Shown here one piece after another: positions 41,128-51,840 of a stretch of 64,000 bases of DNA (its first letter is position 1; each line of letters begins with the position of its first letter). Under the pieces are notes generated by a model. The model did not search any database. It was not told the origin of the DNA and worked only from the letters and a program-made list of their open reading frames with translations. The position numbers and the translations under genes are program-made. This stretch comes from Pyrocephalus nanus (Eukaryota > Chordata > Aves > Passeriformes > Tyrannidae): positions 15,374,001-15,438,000 of the forward strand of contig CM076264.1 of NCBI GenBank assembly GCA_038380795.1. Reading direction: 5' to 3'.

Positions 41128-41325
41128 CCCTGCAACCTCTGCCACCTCAGTGCCACAGGTACTTCCTCCAACAATGGTGATTTCAGGGATGCGGGTACCT
41201 TCTCCAATCTCTGTCATCTCAGGGATGCAGGTATCTATCTCCTCCAACCTCCATCACCTCATCTCCTTCAACCTCTGCCACTTCAGGGCTGTGGCTAGCT
41301 CCTCCAGCCTCCATCACCAAAGCTC
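41128..41325. repeat. Minisatellite with 36-nt period
   Basis: About five diverged units begin TCCTCCAA or similar and run to CAGGGATGCAGGTA. Unit starts are at 41164, 41200, 41240, 41264 and 41300. Spacings are 36, 40, 24 and 36 nt, so some units are shortened by 12 nt. The period is a multiple of three. The minus strand therefore reads as 12-residue periodic peptide fragments (for example PEMTEIGEGTRI), but the frame breaks between units and no gene is supported. It directly adjoins the CpG island. Confidence 0.8.
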
Positions 41326-41450
41326 CAAGCGCGCCATCCCGAAGAGCATATGATGGGAAATCAGTTCTATTTTCAACTCTCCCCTTTACTTTAGTTACTC
41401 CAGGTAAATGCCGAACAGCAAAGACACCCTTTGGTAGTGTTTGGCAACAG

Positions 41451-41457
41451 TATAAAA
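41451..41457 (+). promoter_or_regulatory. TATA box, plus strand
   Basis: TATAAAA sits exactly at the left edge of the dense CpG region and is followed by GC-rich sequence starting CGGCGGGTGAGG. A TATA box normally places the start about 30 bp downstream, near 41482, just before the GC box. The orientation suggests transcription antisense to LRBA. No transcript evidence is available. Confidence 0.4.
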
Positions 41458-41481
41458 CGGCGGGTGAGGCAGCTGGGGATG

Positions 41482-41936
41482 GATGCCCTTCCCCGCGGGG
41501 CGGGCGGTCCACACTCCGGGAACGCCGCAGCCGGCAAAAGCTCCGGCGGCTCCGGCCCCGCATCCAGCGCCGGGACACACCGGAGCCCCGTTCCCTGCCG
41601 CAGGCAGAGAGGGGCGGGGAAGGAAGGAAGGAAGGAAGGGGTTAATGGGCGCTGGGTGTCCCCGGCGGAGCAGCCCCAGCGCCCGGCCGCGCTAATGAGG
41701 CGCTCCCGGGGACCCCGCGGCTTTCAAACCCGGCCCGCTTCAAACGGTGCCAACCTCGCCACCGAGGGAGGGCGATTAGAATAAATGACCGGAGTAATTA
41801 ACTCCGATTGGGAACCACCTGACTGGAAAGGGAGGCGAGGAGCCGTGCGGCCGACGGGGCTTGCGGCCGAGAAAGGAAGCTTCTCCTTTACCCCCGTGCT
41901 TGTGTGCGCGCTAGGAGAGCTCCTCCTTTCAAATAG
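41482..41936 (+). ncRNA. Hypothetical first exon of an antisense transcript
   Basis: If the TATA box at 41451 is used, a transcript beginning near 41482 meets a good splice donor, AATAG|GTATGT, with the intron starting at 41937. The exon would be about 455 nt and GC-rich. No convincing protein is encoded, and no downstream exon could be assigned. This is a prediction from signals alone, and the 5' end is estimated from usual TATA spacing. Confidence 0.2.
41618..41637. repeat. (GGAA)5 tetranucleotide repeat
   Basis: Five perfect GGAA units directly joined to the GC box GGGGCGGGG. GGAA repeats are known binding platforms for ETS factors and are polymorphic. Here the repeat lies inside the CpG island. 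Confidence 0.9.
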
Positions 41937-42107
41937 GTATGTGCTGGGGGCACTAATGAAAAGCAGCTTTCAGCCCAGGGCCTCCCCATTCACTCTGAAA
42001 GGGGCAGAGAAGAAAAGCTTCAAAGTAGAACTAATTTACTTCATCCAAGCCGGGCTCTGGGCAGCCCTGCGGTTTGTACTGACACCGAGACAAAATACTG
42101 GTGTGAG

Positions 42108-42146
<39 letters not shown>
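42108..42146 (+). repeat. Poly(A) tract of 39 A
   Basis: A perfect 39-nt A run, the longest in the window, follows GGTGTGAG and is followed by GGCTTGTCCCG. No AATAAA lies within 30 bp before it, and no matching target-site duplication was found on either side, so a retroposed tail is not supported. Confidence 0.95.
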
Positions 42147-42149
<3 letters not shown>

Positions 42150-45100
42150 TTGTCCCGTTTCAGGAGGCTAAACATTTTTAAACCACCTGCAAGTTGTTGA
42201 TTTTTTGTTGTTGTTAGCTTTTTTGGTTATTTTATTTTAATATAGCTATTAAGGCCTCCATCCAGAAATCCAGCCTTTCCATTTCCTATGCTGCCAAATT
42301 TTTCAAAGCCTGAAAGCGGTCCCTTCCCTCTAGCGGTGGGAACTTCATTTTTTTGTGCTATGGAAAACAGTAACAATTACAGATACGTGTTTTGTTTTGT
42401 TTTTTTTCCAAACTAGGACTGGCAATCTCCAGCAGCCCTTAGGCAGGAATCATATGCGCTGTGCCTTGGCTTTCTCTGCCACGCTATTTTTGCCACTTGA
42501 TTTTACGAAGCAGAGTTACAAAGAGTGAGGGCATTAATACCTGCTGTTTTACAAGCAATCAGCAATTCATTGTACCAGTGCCGTCCTGTACCTGCTGAGT
42601 AAATGCTTTAAAAAAGTTCCACTAACTGCCCGGTAACAACTACAGTATGGTAGCAAAAGCAATTCACCAAATGTTTATACTGAGCCTCTGATTTATTTGA
42701 CAGCTTTACACCTTCAAGACATGATATAATTAAATGTTTTGACAATGAAACAAAAATTGTATAAATTAGAAAGTCGTTAAAGATGTACAGTATCTAAAAT
42801 GAAAATGTAGTGCGGCTATAAAATAGGATTTCTAAAATGCTTCTATAAAATAGATAAAATGTATTTAACTTTTAAAGAGTGATTTTTCTATCCTAAGACT
42901 TTCTGCTACTGTATTAAACTATTATACATCTAGAAAACTCCTAATTTAATCACTCCATGAATGCAGTTCAGGAAAATTAAAAATGCACTTCTATGTTACT
43001 TTAAAAAGGCAACCAAATCATAGCTTAAGCAAAAATAGTGGACCCAAAATATGAGGAGACCTTTTAAAGCTTAAAATACCAAGCATTATCTTAATTACTT
43101 GTGTCAACTGTTATTTTGCTTGTTTCAAAATATAAATCAATAGCTGCCACGATGTCTTAGGGGACAACTAACACATTGTGATATTAATCCTACCCCTCCC
43201 AGGCACTCAGTTCAAACCTCAGACAACACTTTGTGTCTGCATAGACCAGTGAGACACAAGCTGGCACTTCCTATTATAGAGAAGAGGGCACTGGGAATGC
43301 TGAAAACGAGGTTCAGAAGGTGAAAAACTTGCTACTGATCATGTCTGTGTTCACAGGGTGGCCCAGGAGAACAGCAGGAATCACTATTCACATTACAAAT
43401 GAAAACGAGCATGTTAAAAATCAGATTTTAAAATCGAAACAAATGTCCATAAAGTCTGGTTGCTCACTCTAATGTCAGTTCGTATCTTTAAAATGCAGTT
43501 TCATATCATTTTTTGGTAGTATGTGTATAAAACGTGAGCTTATTGCTAGACTTAAAAGCTAATTGTTTAAACAATGTATAATTATATAACCATTATTTAA
43601 ACATTAAAGCCTTTAAGCAACTATACAAAAACATTTAGAATCAACTTTGTAATGCAGCTGAAGAGCACTGTTGTTCTAAAGGAAACTGTAATCCAGCAAA
43701 AGGTAACAATGACCAGTTGTTTATAAAAACCACTGAAATGTTTGGGAACTAGTTCACATTCTCATGCTATGTTTATGTTTCCATTCATCATCCTTCTCCT
43801 TGAGAAGATAGCTCAAAAGGAAGAAAGACTGGAGAACAAAATTTTGTTTAAGTTACATATGCAGACATCAGGTAATTTAACAAATCCAGACCAAAAAGGG
43901 ATGCCTGTGTATAGCTAAAATCATTATTGCATTAAATCATTTTCTCCTCTCTCCCTCCCTCTCTGAGGGATCCATCCTTGCAGTGTGGTTTATATTTATG
44001 TCGTAGATTCAGCTTTGCCAGGAACTTCTACCTCACAAGTGAAGAATCAAAATGTAACAGGATTCTGTATCTATAAATGTTACTGCAGTGTTGCCAGTCA
44101 AGAAACAGACACAATCTTTGCTTAAAATGTGCATCTTAATGGTTGACTCCTACTCTCTTTACACTTTTCTTCCATTAAATTGTAACAGAGGAAACCACAG
44201 TATAATACTATGCCCATAGAAAATAATTTGGCAGTGATGCAACATTTTCAGGAATGGTACAGTGGGCAAATGGGAAACAGTTATTTCTCAAACTGTTCAT
44301 TAGGAGGAACATGGCTGTGGTGAACTGCATTTCTGAATAGAAATATCCTTTTTTTGCCCCACTCATAAATTACTAAAGCCACGTATCACATTTCCATTAA
44401 GATTTATGTGGTTACTGAATGTGGGGCAATTGTCTTCCTTTACATTTTTGTGGAAAAAGGTTCAGGCAGTTATCATTTTGTTTAATCAAATGTTTGGGTT
44501 TCAGTTCCAAATTCAGTTCCGGGTCTGTCCTCCAACTACCATGGGCTTTGAAAGAAATTATTAAGAAAATTGTGAGAACCAAAGTAAAAATATGTAGCAC
44601 TCCTTGGAAAGAACTTATTCTCTACTTTGTTATTGTTACAGGAAATAACTGGGATAATCATGAACAGCTATATTTCAAAAATGTTTGTTCTGTGACAACC
44701 TGACAAGAGAATCCTTGCCTCATATGGATTAGACAGGGTATGCTTGCTTACTACTAAACAATCCAAAGTAAGATGAACTTCTTTGACTGGTCCTATTGAA
44801 TTATTGCTGTATTTAATATGGGGAGTGGCACAGAGGATGGCTGAGTGCTTGAGGTTGAGTATTTCAACTTTAATGCAGAATATTCCAAATGTTTATTAAC
44901 TTAATGCTAGAAACCATTTGTTAATTCCTTTAATTTACAATGCCCTCAGTTCTCTACATACCTTTTTTTTCCCCCAGGATGTAAGTAAATTCAACTGGAC
45001 ATTTTATAATTAAACAAAACATCGAAGTAATGGACGTTTATGCAGCCACCCCATGCAGGTGGATTTTTTTTTTTAAATGAAATGTAACAATAGATTATGT

Positions 45101-46399
45101 TCTACTACTTCTCTCAGCATGTGTGCACACATACTAAAATCTATTCAGAAACATTGTTCTATATTAATATAAATCTTGCTATTGTTATTCCACCTAGAAA
45201 ATGCTGTAAATTACTTTATAAAACAATTTGGATTTAAGAAAACCTTTTCCTTTCTCCCTCAAAACAAACTTCTATTATAAAAATGCTTAGAGCCTACTCC
45301 AAGGATCAGGTGACTTGGAAAAATTTCATTTTCTTTACAAATCTTCTAGACAAAGTCAGTATTTGCCACTTGCCCTAATGCATATAATCACCTAGACTGA
45401 AGTGTGCACTATCCACATTTGACACTATCCACTTTTGACATTACAGATGAAAGCATCAAGGATACTGGACTGGAATTTCCATAAGCCATACTCAGTATTC
45501 CCCTTCTCACAAAAACTCAACATCCAGGTAAATTTGGTATGCATGCATGTACGTAAATGGAGGAGTCTTGAAATTCTGCTTAACTGATCCTGAAAGAGTA
45601 GTCAAGGAAAACTTTTGGTGCCTTTGCATAACAACCTTGCCACTGAGATGATGGAATTTGGTAGGAGCATAATTTAATATCCCTCATCCCTTAAATTCTT
45701 GCGGATCAGTTATGTTAATCCTAATTTTTATTTTAACAACCCTCCTTTCCAATTTCCTCACACGCAGGCAAAACAATAAAATGATCAATGCCTTTCCACA
45801 GGCAAGAAGTGATTTAGAAAAAGGTCTGTCTATAACTACATTTCATTCTTTTTTATCTAACCTGGTCTGTATTCATCATTGAATTGTGGCAATGGTAGTA
45901 TTATTTTATTCATTACATATTTTTTGAAAAATTCAGCCTCTAAATGGGAACAAATGTATCAAATGACCCCCATCCTAACTTGTAAGGAAATGAAGTATTG
46001 TAACCTGCAGCATTGATAGGAATGACATGCAGAGATTCTGCTACCTAAAACCTCTCTCAAATTTTTAAGCATTTAAATAAATCTACCATTCACCTTTTTT
46101 ATTTTTTTTTAAAGTAATCATAACTAAATAGCCACTTTGAAAATTAACAGACTTAACTGTAAAAATCAGATTCAGTATTGTAACATTCACAAGTGCATAT
46201 ATTTCAAAAAGTTCTATCGGAGGGTTTCTTGTAAATTTGTTTTAGCTTGAGCAAGCTCCCCTCCTGCTATTTACATACTAAATATATACGTGATATAGTG
46301 TAAAATCTAAAACTTCAATACCTCCTTGAAAATGTTACATTCATAAAATCCCTAGGTACATAATCACAGGGATTTCTCATATAACACAGTAAACACCTT

Positions 46400-46690
46400 A
46401 GAATGCTTTACATATTTATGTCACTCGTGCACTGTACATACACTAAACAAGCCATTTAGTTGTGTTTTTTTTTCCAAAAATGCACCAGGCCACATTATAA
46501 AGATTTAGCATAGCACTACAGAAAATAAGGGAAATGTGCCATGATTTATTAGCCAATTAAATGCATAATTACTGATTTATCCTTCAAATTACCTATGAAA
46601 AGCCCTGTTGTTATGACCTGAAATGAAATTTTAGCGTATGATTATTGGCAATACTAAAAACTCACAAGAAAAATTTCCAGCTTAGTGTGT
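46400..46690. promoter_or_regulatory. Candidate conserved non-coding block
   Basis: Repeat-poor AT-rich stretch with clustered homeodomain-type words: TTATTAGCCAATTAAATGC, ATAATTACTGATTTATCC and GCGTATGATTATTGGC. The two ATTGG/CCAAT-like cores lie about 90 bp apart. It is non-coding on both strands. Function is inferred only from motif clustering. Confidence 0.28.
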
Positions 46691-49600
46691 ACACACACAC
46701 AAAACACAGATGTAGAGCAAGATAAGAACTTTTTACCTGCACAAATCAAAGTGTGTATATGGCAAAAGCCATTATTATCCCAATATAACAACAATTAAAA
46801 TTGTATGGTTCCATATCTGACATAACTGTATCTGTTTCTGCTCCAAATTGAAAATTAAGATGTTGGCAAAATATATTCCTGGACACTGGAGGAGTAAAAA
46901 CACTAAAATACAAAAGGTTTTTAAAATCAATTGGTGCTAATTTTTAAGTATTACAATTATCCTATCAGTCCCGAGCCGTGGATATATGTAAGAAATTCAG
47001 TTTCACACTCTGTGGAGAAAAGGAAAAATAAAAGGTGCTTGTAGAGAAGAGAGTCCTTAAAAGTTTGTGACTTAGTTATGGACAGAAACTTCCTCAGCTG
47101 CCTTGTGTTTCAGTGTTTGTTTTCCAGTCATTTCATTGCCACTAGATGATAACAGTACAGTGTAAAAATTAGTATTCTGCACAGCACTTGTGTGGGCAAT
47201 ACTCAAGTACCCAGCGAAAAACCTTCAAAGGGGGAGAATATTTGGAACTTTCAGATCTACCAGGAACAGAAAGCTGCCTAACCATGTAAATTCACAAGAA
47301 CATGGTAGCCTCTGCCAGGCACAAATCCTGTCTGATCAGTGATTGCGATCTCAGGAGTGGGGAAGAGGGAGGAAGAAAAGAAAGGAACCTTCATTCCTTC
47401 AGTAAATTTGTGCAGGGAAACCAGGAGGAGGAAGGAAAACGGCTACACTGCCAGCTCCTGAAAGCCACAATTCATTCTTCCCAGTTATGCAAGAGCTGAA
47501 AATTGAAAATCATTATAAAAAATTTTGGAGCTCAAAATATAGTGTGATTTTTAATGTCCTAGGAAAATTTGAGATTTCAGAGTTCAGATTTTCAACCATC
47601 TATCCACAGAATTAGAAACCTGCTTTGGAAACTGGTAAATTACTAAACCCCAAACTACTGAAAGCTAGCAATTTCAAGAACAACAGCCTAAGGAAAGACA
47701 CAAACTACAGCAAATTTAAAGTGGGAAAGGCTGGAGATTAAAAAATGCAAAAACCTCAAAGAAAAAAAATTTACTTGAAACCACAAGTAAAAATGGATTG
47801 TAAACTAACTTCACTATATAACCTAAAGATCCTTTTACATAAAACAGTGGGGGGTTCACATTATATTGAGTGAGTCGTACACTAATGAACATTTTCAAAG
47901 ACCTTACAGCTGCTGGACCACTCAAGGGAAACAAACTGTTTAATACAGCCAGTAAACAGCACGTAATTAATAAAAATATGAAAACAAGCAACTAAGTTTA
48001 CATTGAGCCTTACGTTAATCTCTGCACACACAGGGGCATAAAATGCAAATACTACCAACAGTTAGGTTTCAAAAATGTGTTTCTTTTACAAAGGACTTCA
48101 TTAATTCCATATGTATAGCAAGCCCGTCCTTTTTTAATACCGAAATCCCAAAGACTTCTCCTTTAGAAAATTCTTAAGTTTGGACTTTGGCAAAACAAAA
48201 TCAAAACCATGCCATATAGTCATTTTGTTTCTGACTATGCAAAATGACTCCACATTCCTCTGATTAGACACGTCATAATGACTAATACATATAAGGAGCA
48301 AAATTACTGTAAGAAACTGAAGTATAATTTACATACAAACAAGAATATCCATAATATCCACCATACAAGTAAAAAAACAAAAACAAAACAAAAAAAAAAT
48401 CAGACATCAAACAAAGATTCAAGTACTGGTAAAAATCCAGTTGTCAAACTCCTGAGAACAATTCGTTGGTTTAAAGTTTGTGAGCTGAGTTCAGCTTACA
48501 CAGGTACCATAAGGGCTTAAAATACTGAATTTAGATTTGATTTTTAAATATCTTCCCTAAGGAAATAAGTCTCTGGGGCTGAGTTTCCTGTCAGTTCACC
48601 TATTTGTCCGTGTCTCCCTTAGGGCCATGGAAATCTCTGGCTTATTTCAAGTAGATTTGAAAGATGGGTGAAAGTCTCAAAGATAATTAGATTTGTACAG
48701 CTTGTCAGAAAATCCATGGTCAGGCAGAGGCAAGAGGGGTAAACAAATACCCCCACCAAGAGAAATCCAGGCAGTGCATATCCATAATACCCCTGTCATT
48801 GTATCTGGTGAGGCAGCATATGCACAATGGCCAGTTCATGGACAGCCACCAAAAGTGGTGGTGCTGCCTCAATTGCAGTGTCATGAGGAATATCTGGGAA
48901 AAGCTGAAGTTACTGTTAAGGGATGAAAAGCAAGAAGCAAAGGACACACAGACGTAGGAAAGCAGGTTTCAGCAACAACTGGTTGCTTTCTCCAGGTAAG
49001 TGCTTTAAAGATGTAACAATAACTTCCAATCCTATTTTGAGAGAACTACGAGGTAACGTTGGAGATCTTCAGAATACGTACGCAGCAGGAGGAGTTTTAA
49101 AGTTGCTTATTAAAATATATATACTTGTTTCTTTAGTACTTATTTTTAAGTACTTAATCAGACAAAATAATTTTAGTGTCTTTTTAAATGTACTTCACAG
49201 ATGTCCCTTATTCTGACTTATAAAAGAGAACATAAATTAAGTTCAACCCAAGAAATTACATGCAAGTGTTAATACTAGAGTTAGCAAAATACACTGACAT
49301 ATTTTATAGCTTACTGTGTATTACACCTTCCTAACAAGCTACATAAACTGAAAATGTGCAATATTTTTAATTAAGTAAAAAGACTGCAGCCCTAGATGCT
49401 AAAAACACAGACTTTTAAAAAATACGATGATTCAAGGATTTTGGTAGGTAAAACTGAATTACGGAAAAATCTTCATTTATTTCTTCAAACACAGAGCAGA
49501 AATCAGCTTTCTGTTTTCTCACAGCCCACATGTGTCACTTCAAATTCCAAATCCAGATTTTGGAGAGAACATGTATGTTTTTAGGACTGCCACAATATGC

Positions 49601-50696
49601 TAGAAAGCTACTGTTCCTATGTATACTTAATATGAACCAGTCCCCGAAACACTAACTGAACATAAATTAAAAATTTTGTCATTAATTTTACTTCACTCTG
49701 GAATCTCCATTATTGAGAACAACAGGGCACAAAGCAGAATGTACATTCCGACATTGCTTTGTGAAATTTGGCATCCGTCAGTGTCATATAAAACACATCA
49801 AAAAAGCAGCACTACCAGTTTTAGCACAAATATTTAAAGTAGCTCAGTATAAACTTTACGTCCAAATAAAGTCTACTAATACCCAGCGAGCAGTGGCGCA
49901 GCTGCGTTAGCTCATGTAATGTTTCACACATGGAAACCAAGATGCAAGATTACCTCATTTATGGTAACACTCATAAACTACACAGTACACAGTAAACATG
50001 TCTACCGAGCAAATTAAAATATCACTGCACTATGCAGCAGCTGAAGCTATCCAGAACCTGTTTATAATCCAATAGAAACAGAAATTTGTCTTCAGTTCTA
50101 GAAACGGGGGGGAGGGGGGGAATCAAAGTCTAAGTAAAATAAACTGCACTGCAAGTGTCACTTGCCCCAAGACTTCCTGCTTCCCACAAAAGACATGCAC
50201 CCATTCTGGAGATCAAAGGTCATGGCTTTACAATAGAATACATTGTAAATAGGTTTAAAATAATTGAATACAACTGCAAACCAAGGACTCATTTATGGCT
50301 TGCTAGGAAAAAAAATATAGCTGTTTTAAGTCATTCCAGTATATGAACTGAAACCTGCATTATAAAGCTGCATCTGCTTCAAAACTACCAGATCACCACC
50401 TGCATACCAGTTGGATTGGGTCATTCCACAGCCATCTAAATAATGAAATGCTTTTGAGTAAATTACATGCCACAATTGTTTTGATTATCCTCCACAATGT
50501 CTGGAGGAACACTAAATTCGGTCGTACCTGGGTGCTCTGCAGCATTCCTAGGAACCAAATCTCATCCCTAGAGAAGTTACAACCACTTACTCTTTCTGTA
50601 GCAGCAAGAATCAACCCAAGTGCTGTAAATATTCACCTGCAAGATGACTTACTACTTGTGCTGTACTAATCAAAGTGAATTTACTTCTTACACAGC

Positions 50697-50785
50697 TGTC
50701 TGGTAGCTCAGTGCGTCGTAGGTGACGGCCTAACTGGGGGGACGGCACAATGCTCTCTTCCATTCTGCTGGTTTGCAAGATCCAG
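50697..50785 (+). other. Possible tRNA-like (pol III A/B-box) relic
   Basis: GGTAGCTCAGTGCG at 50702-50715 resembles a tRNA A box with its D-arm context. CTGGTTTGCAAGATCCAGG, about 60 nt downstream, is a loose B-box-like sequence. The spacing fits a tRNA-derived SINE head, but no cloverleaf closes, the B box is imperfect, and no SINE family was recognised. It is reported only as a weak resemblance. Confidence 0.18.
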
Positions 50786-51339
50786 GATTACATGTCCCAA
50801 ACAAATCAGCATTTAGCCTGTGCCCAGAGGCAGTGCCAGGGTGTCACATATGAAGTGAGGAATGTACCTACTAGACACTAGACACCACCTGCTCTTCTTC
50901 TTTTTATTTTTTTAATCCCTCTCCACATTTGCTAAAGGAATAAAGCTATCAAATATAACCACCTATTCCTCTCCACCTTCATAAACTCGTATTTATTCAG
51001 TAACAGAAAAGGCCTGGTTTTTTCAAAGGACTTTTTTTGAGTTCTTTTCCAAAAACAGCTTCTGAGCTGAAACAACTCAAAAACTGTTTGGAAAATGAGC
51101 ATGAACAACACATACCTTACAATTTATTACAGCTGTTTTTGCAGACCACAGACTCATTCACAATTTACAATAGGCACTATTTTTCAACCAACCAAAACAA
51201 CTGTGTCACACACGTTCACATTCAGTATCAACAAGTAAAATCTTTAGAATTATGACAGTTAATAAAAGCTCCTACAGCTCTGTGTACAAAACCCTGCACA
51301 AGTTTTAATGGGATAATCCTCTGAAAACAAACTATCACC

Positions 51340-51650
51340 CGAAAGTTATGTTTACTAGGGCTTATCTGGCATGCAATCTGCCTCATATTAGTAAAGCTCA
51401 AATACCCCCCTTAAGGGCATAATAAATTTGGAGGTTTATTGGGATTTGCTAATATATTTGCTATCTCACCAGGATTAAAGGCAGGAAATAATTCCATGAT
51501 ATTTACTTATCTCTGTTGTTAACCTCAGTTACCTCTATTAGACTAACAATTATACCACTACAAAACCATAATCGCCAGTCACAGCAAAAAGACAGTTCAT
51601 CACAAGACTGAATTGATGCTCATTTTAACAATGACACATGAACAATTAAC
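51340..51650. promoter_or_regulatory. Candidate conserved non-coding block
   Basis: Unique, repeat-free sequence directly left of the hAT relic. It carries CTCATATTAGTAAAGC, TTATTGGGATTTGCTAATAT and GATTAAAGGCAGGAAATAAT. The texture resembles vertebrate developmental enhancers. There is no coding signal, and conservation is untested. Confidence 0.27.
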
Positions 51651-51669
51651 TACTGCCACTTCCTTAAAT

Positions 51670-51840
51670 CAGTGGTTCTCAACCTGTGGTTTGCAGATGC
51701 CTCTAGTCTATGGAATACTTCTAAGAGACCACAAAGGGTAATTAAGGAAAGTCTTGGCTTACTGTCACTCAGCTTAAATTTGCTATCCAGGAAAACGTAT
51801 CCTCAATGGGAAATTTTATGGGGTCCCCGAAAAAAAAAAC
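51670..51840 (+). mobile_element. Ancient hAT-Charlie-like DNA transposon fragment
   Basis: The sequence begins CAGTGGTTCTCAACCTGTGG, which matches the terminal inverted repeat typical of hAT-Charlie elements (CAGTGGTTCTCAA). Later it has a GGGGTCCCCGAAA segment ending in an A-run. No matching opposite terminus (GAGAACCACTG) was found, so it is a one-ended relic. The right boundary is a guess. An overlapping 109-codon open frame is not a transposase. Confidence 0.5.

Larger units (their letters stand above)
41325..41920. promoter_or_regulatory. Orphan CpG island with promoter motifs inside the LRBA intron
   Basis: An abrupt GC- and CpG-rich island in an otherwise AT-rich 32-kb intron. The densest part is about 41455-41920. 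It contains GC boxes (GCGGGGCGGGCGG near 41494-41507 and GGGGCGGGG at 41611-41619) and a (GGAA)5 ETS-type tract at 41618-41637. An inverted CCAAT (ATTGG) lies near 41809. CpG islands of this kind in birds normally mark promoters. The plus-strand frames of 117 and 128 codons over it are composition-driven and match nothing known. It could drive an antisense non-coding RNA on the plus strand or a short 5'-truncated LRBA isoform on the minus strand. Confidence 0.6.

Noticed and set aside
41455..42146. Processed retrocopy ending in the 39-nt poly(A)
   Set aside because: There is no polyadenylation signal near the tail, no target-site duplication, and no recognisable parent coding sequence.
41431..42171. 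Two consecutive plus-strand frames (117 and 128 codons) over the CpG island
   Set aside because: They are proline, glycine and arginine-rich from GC composition. The second runs into the poly(A) tract as polylysine, and neither has a domain.
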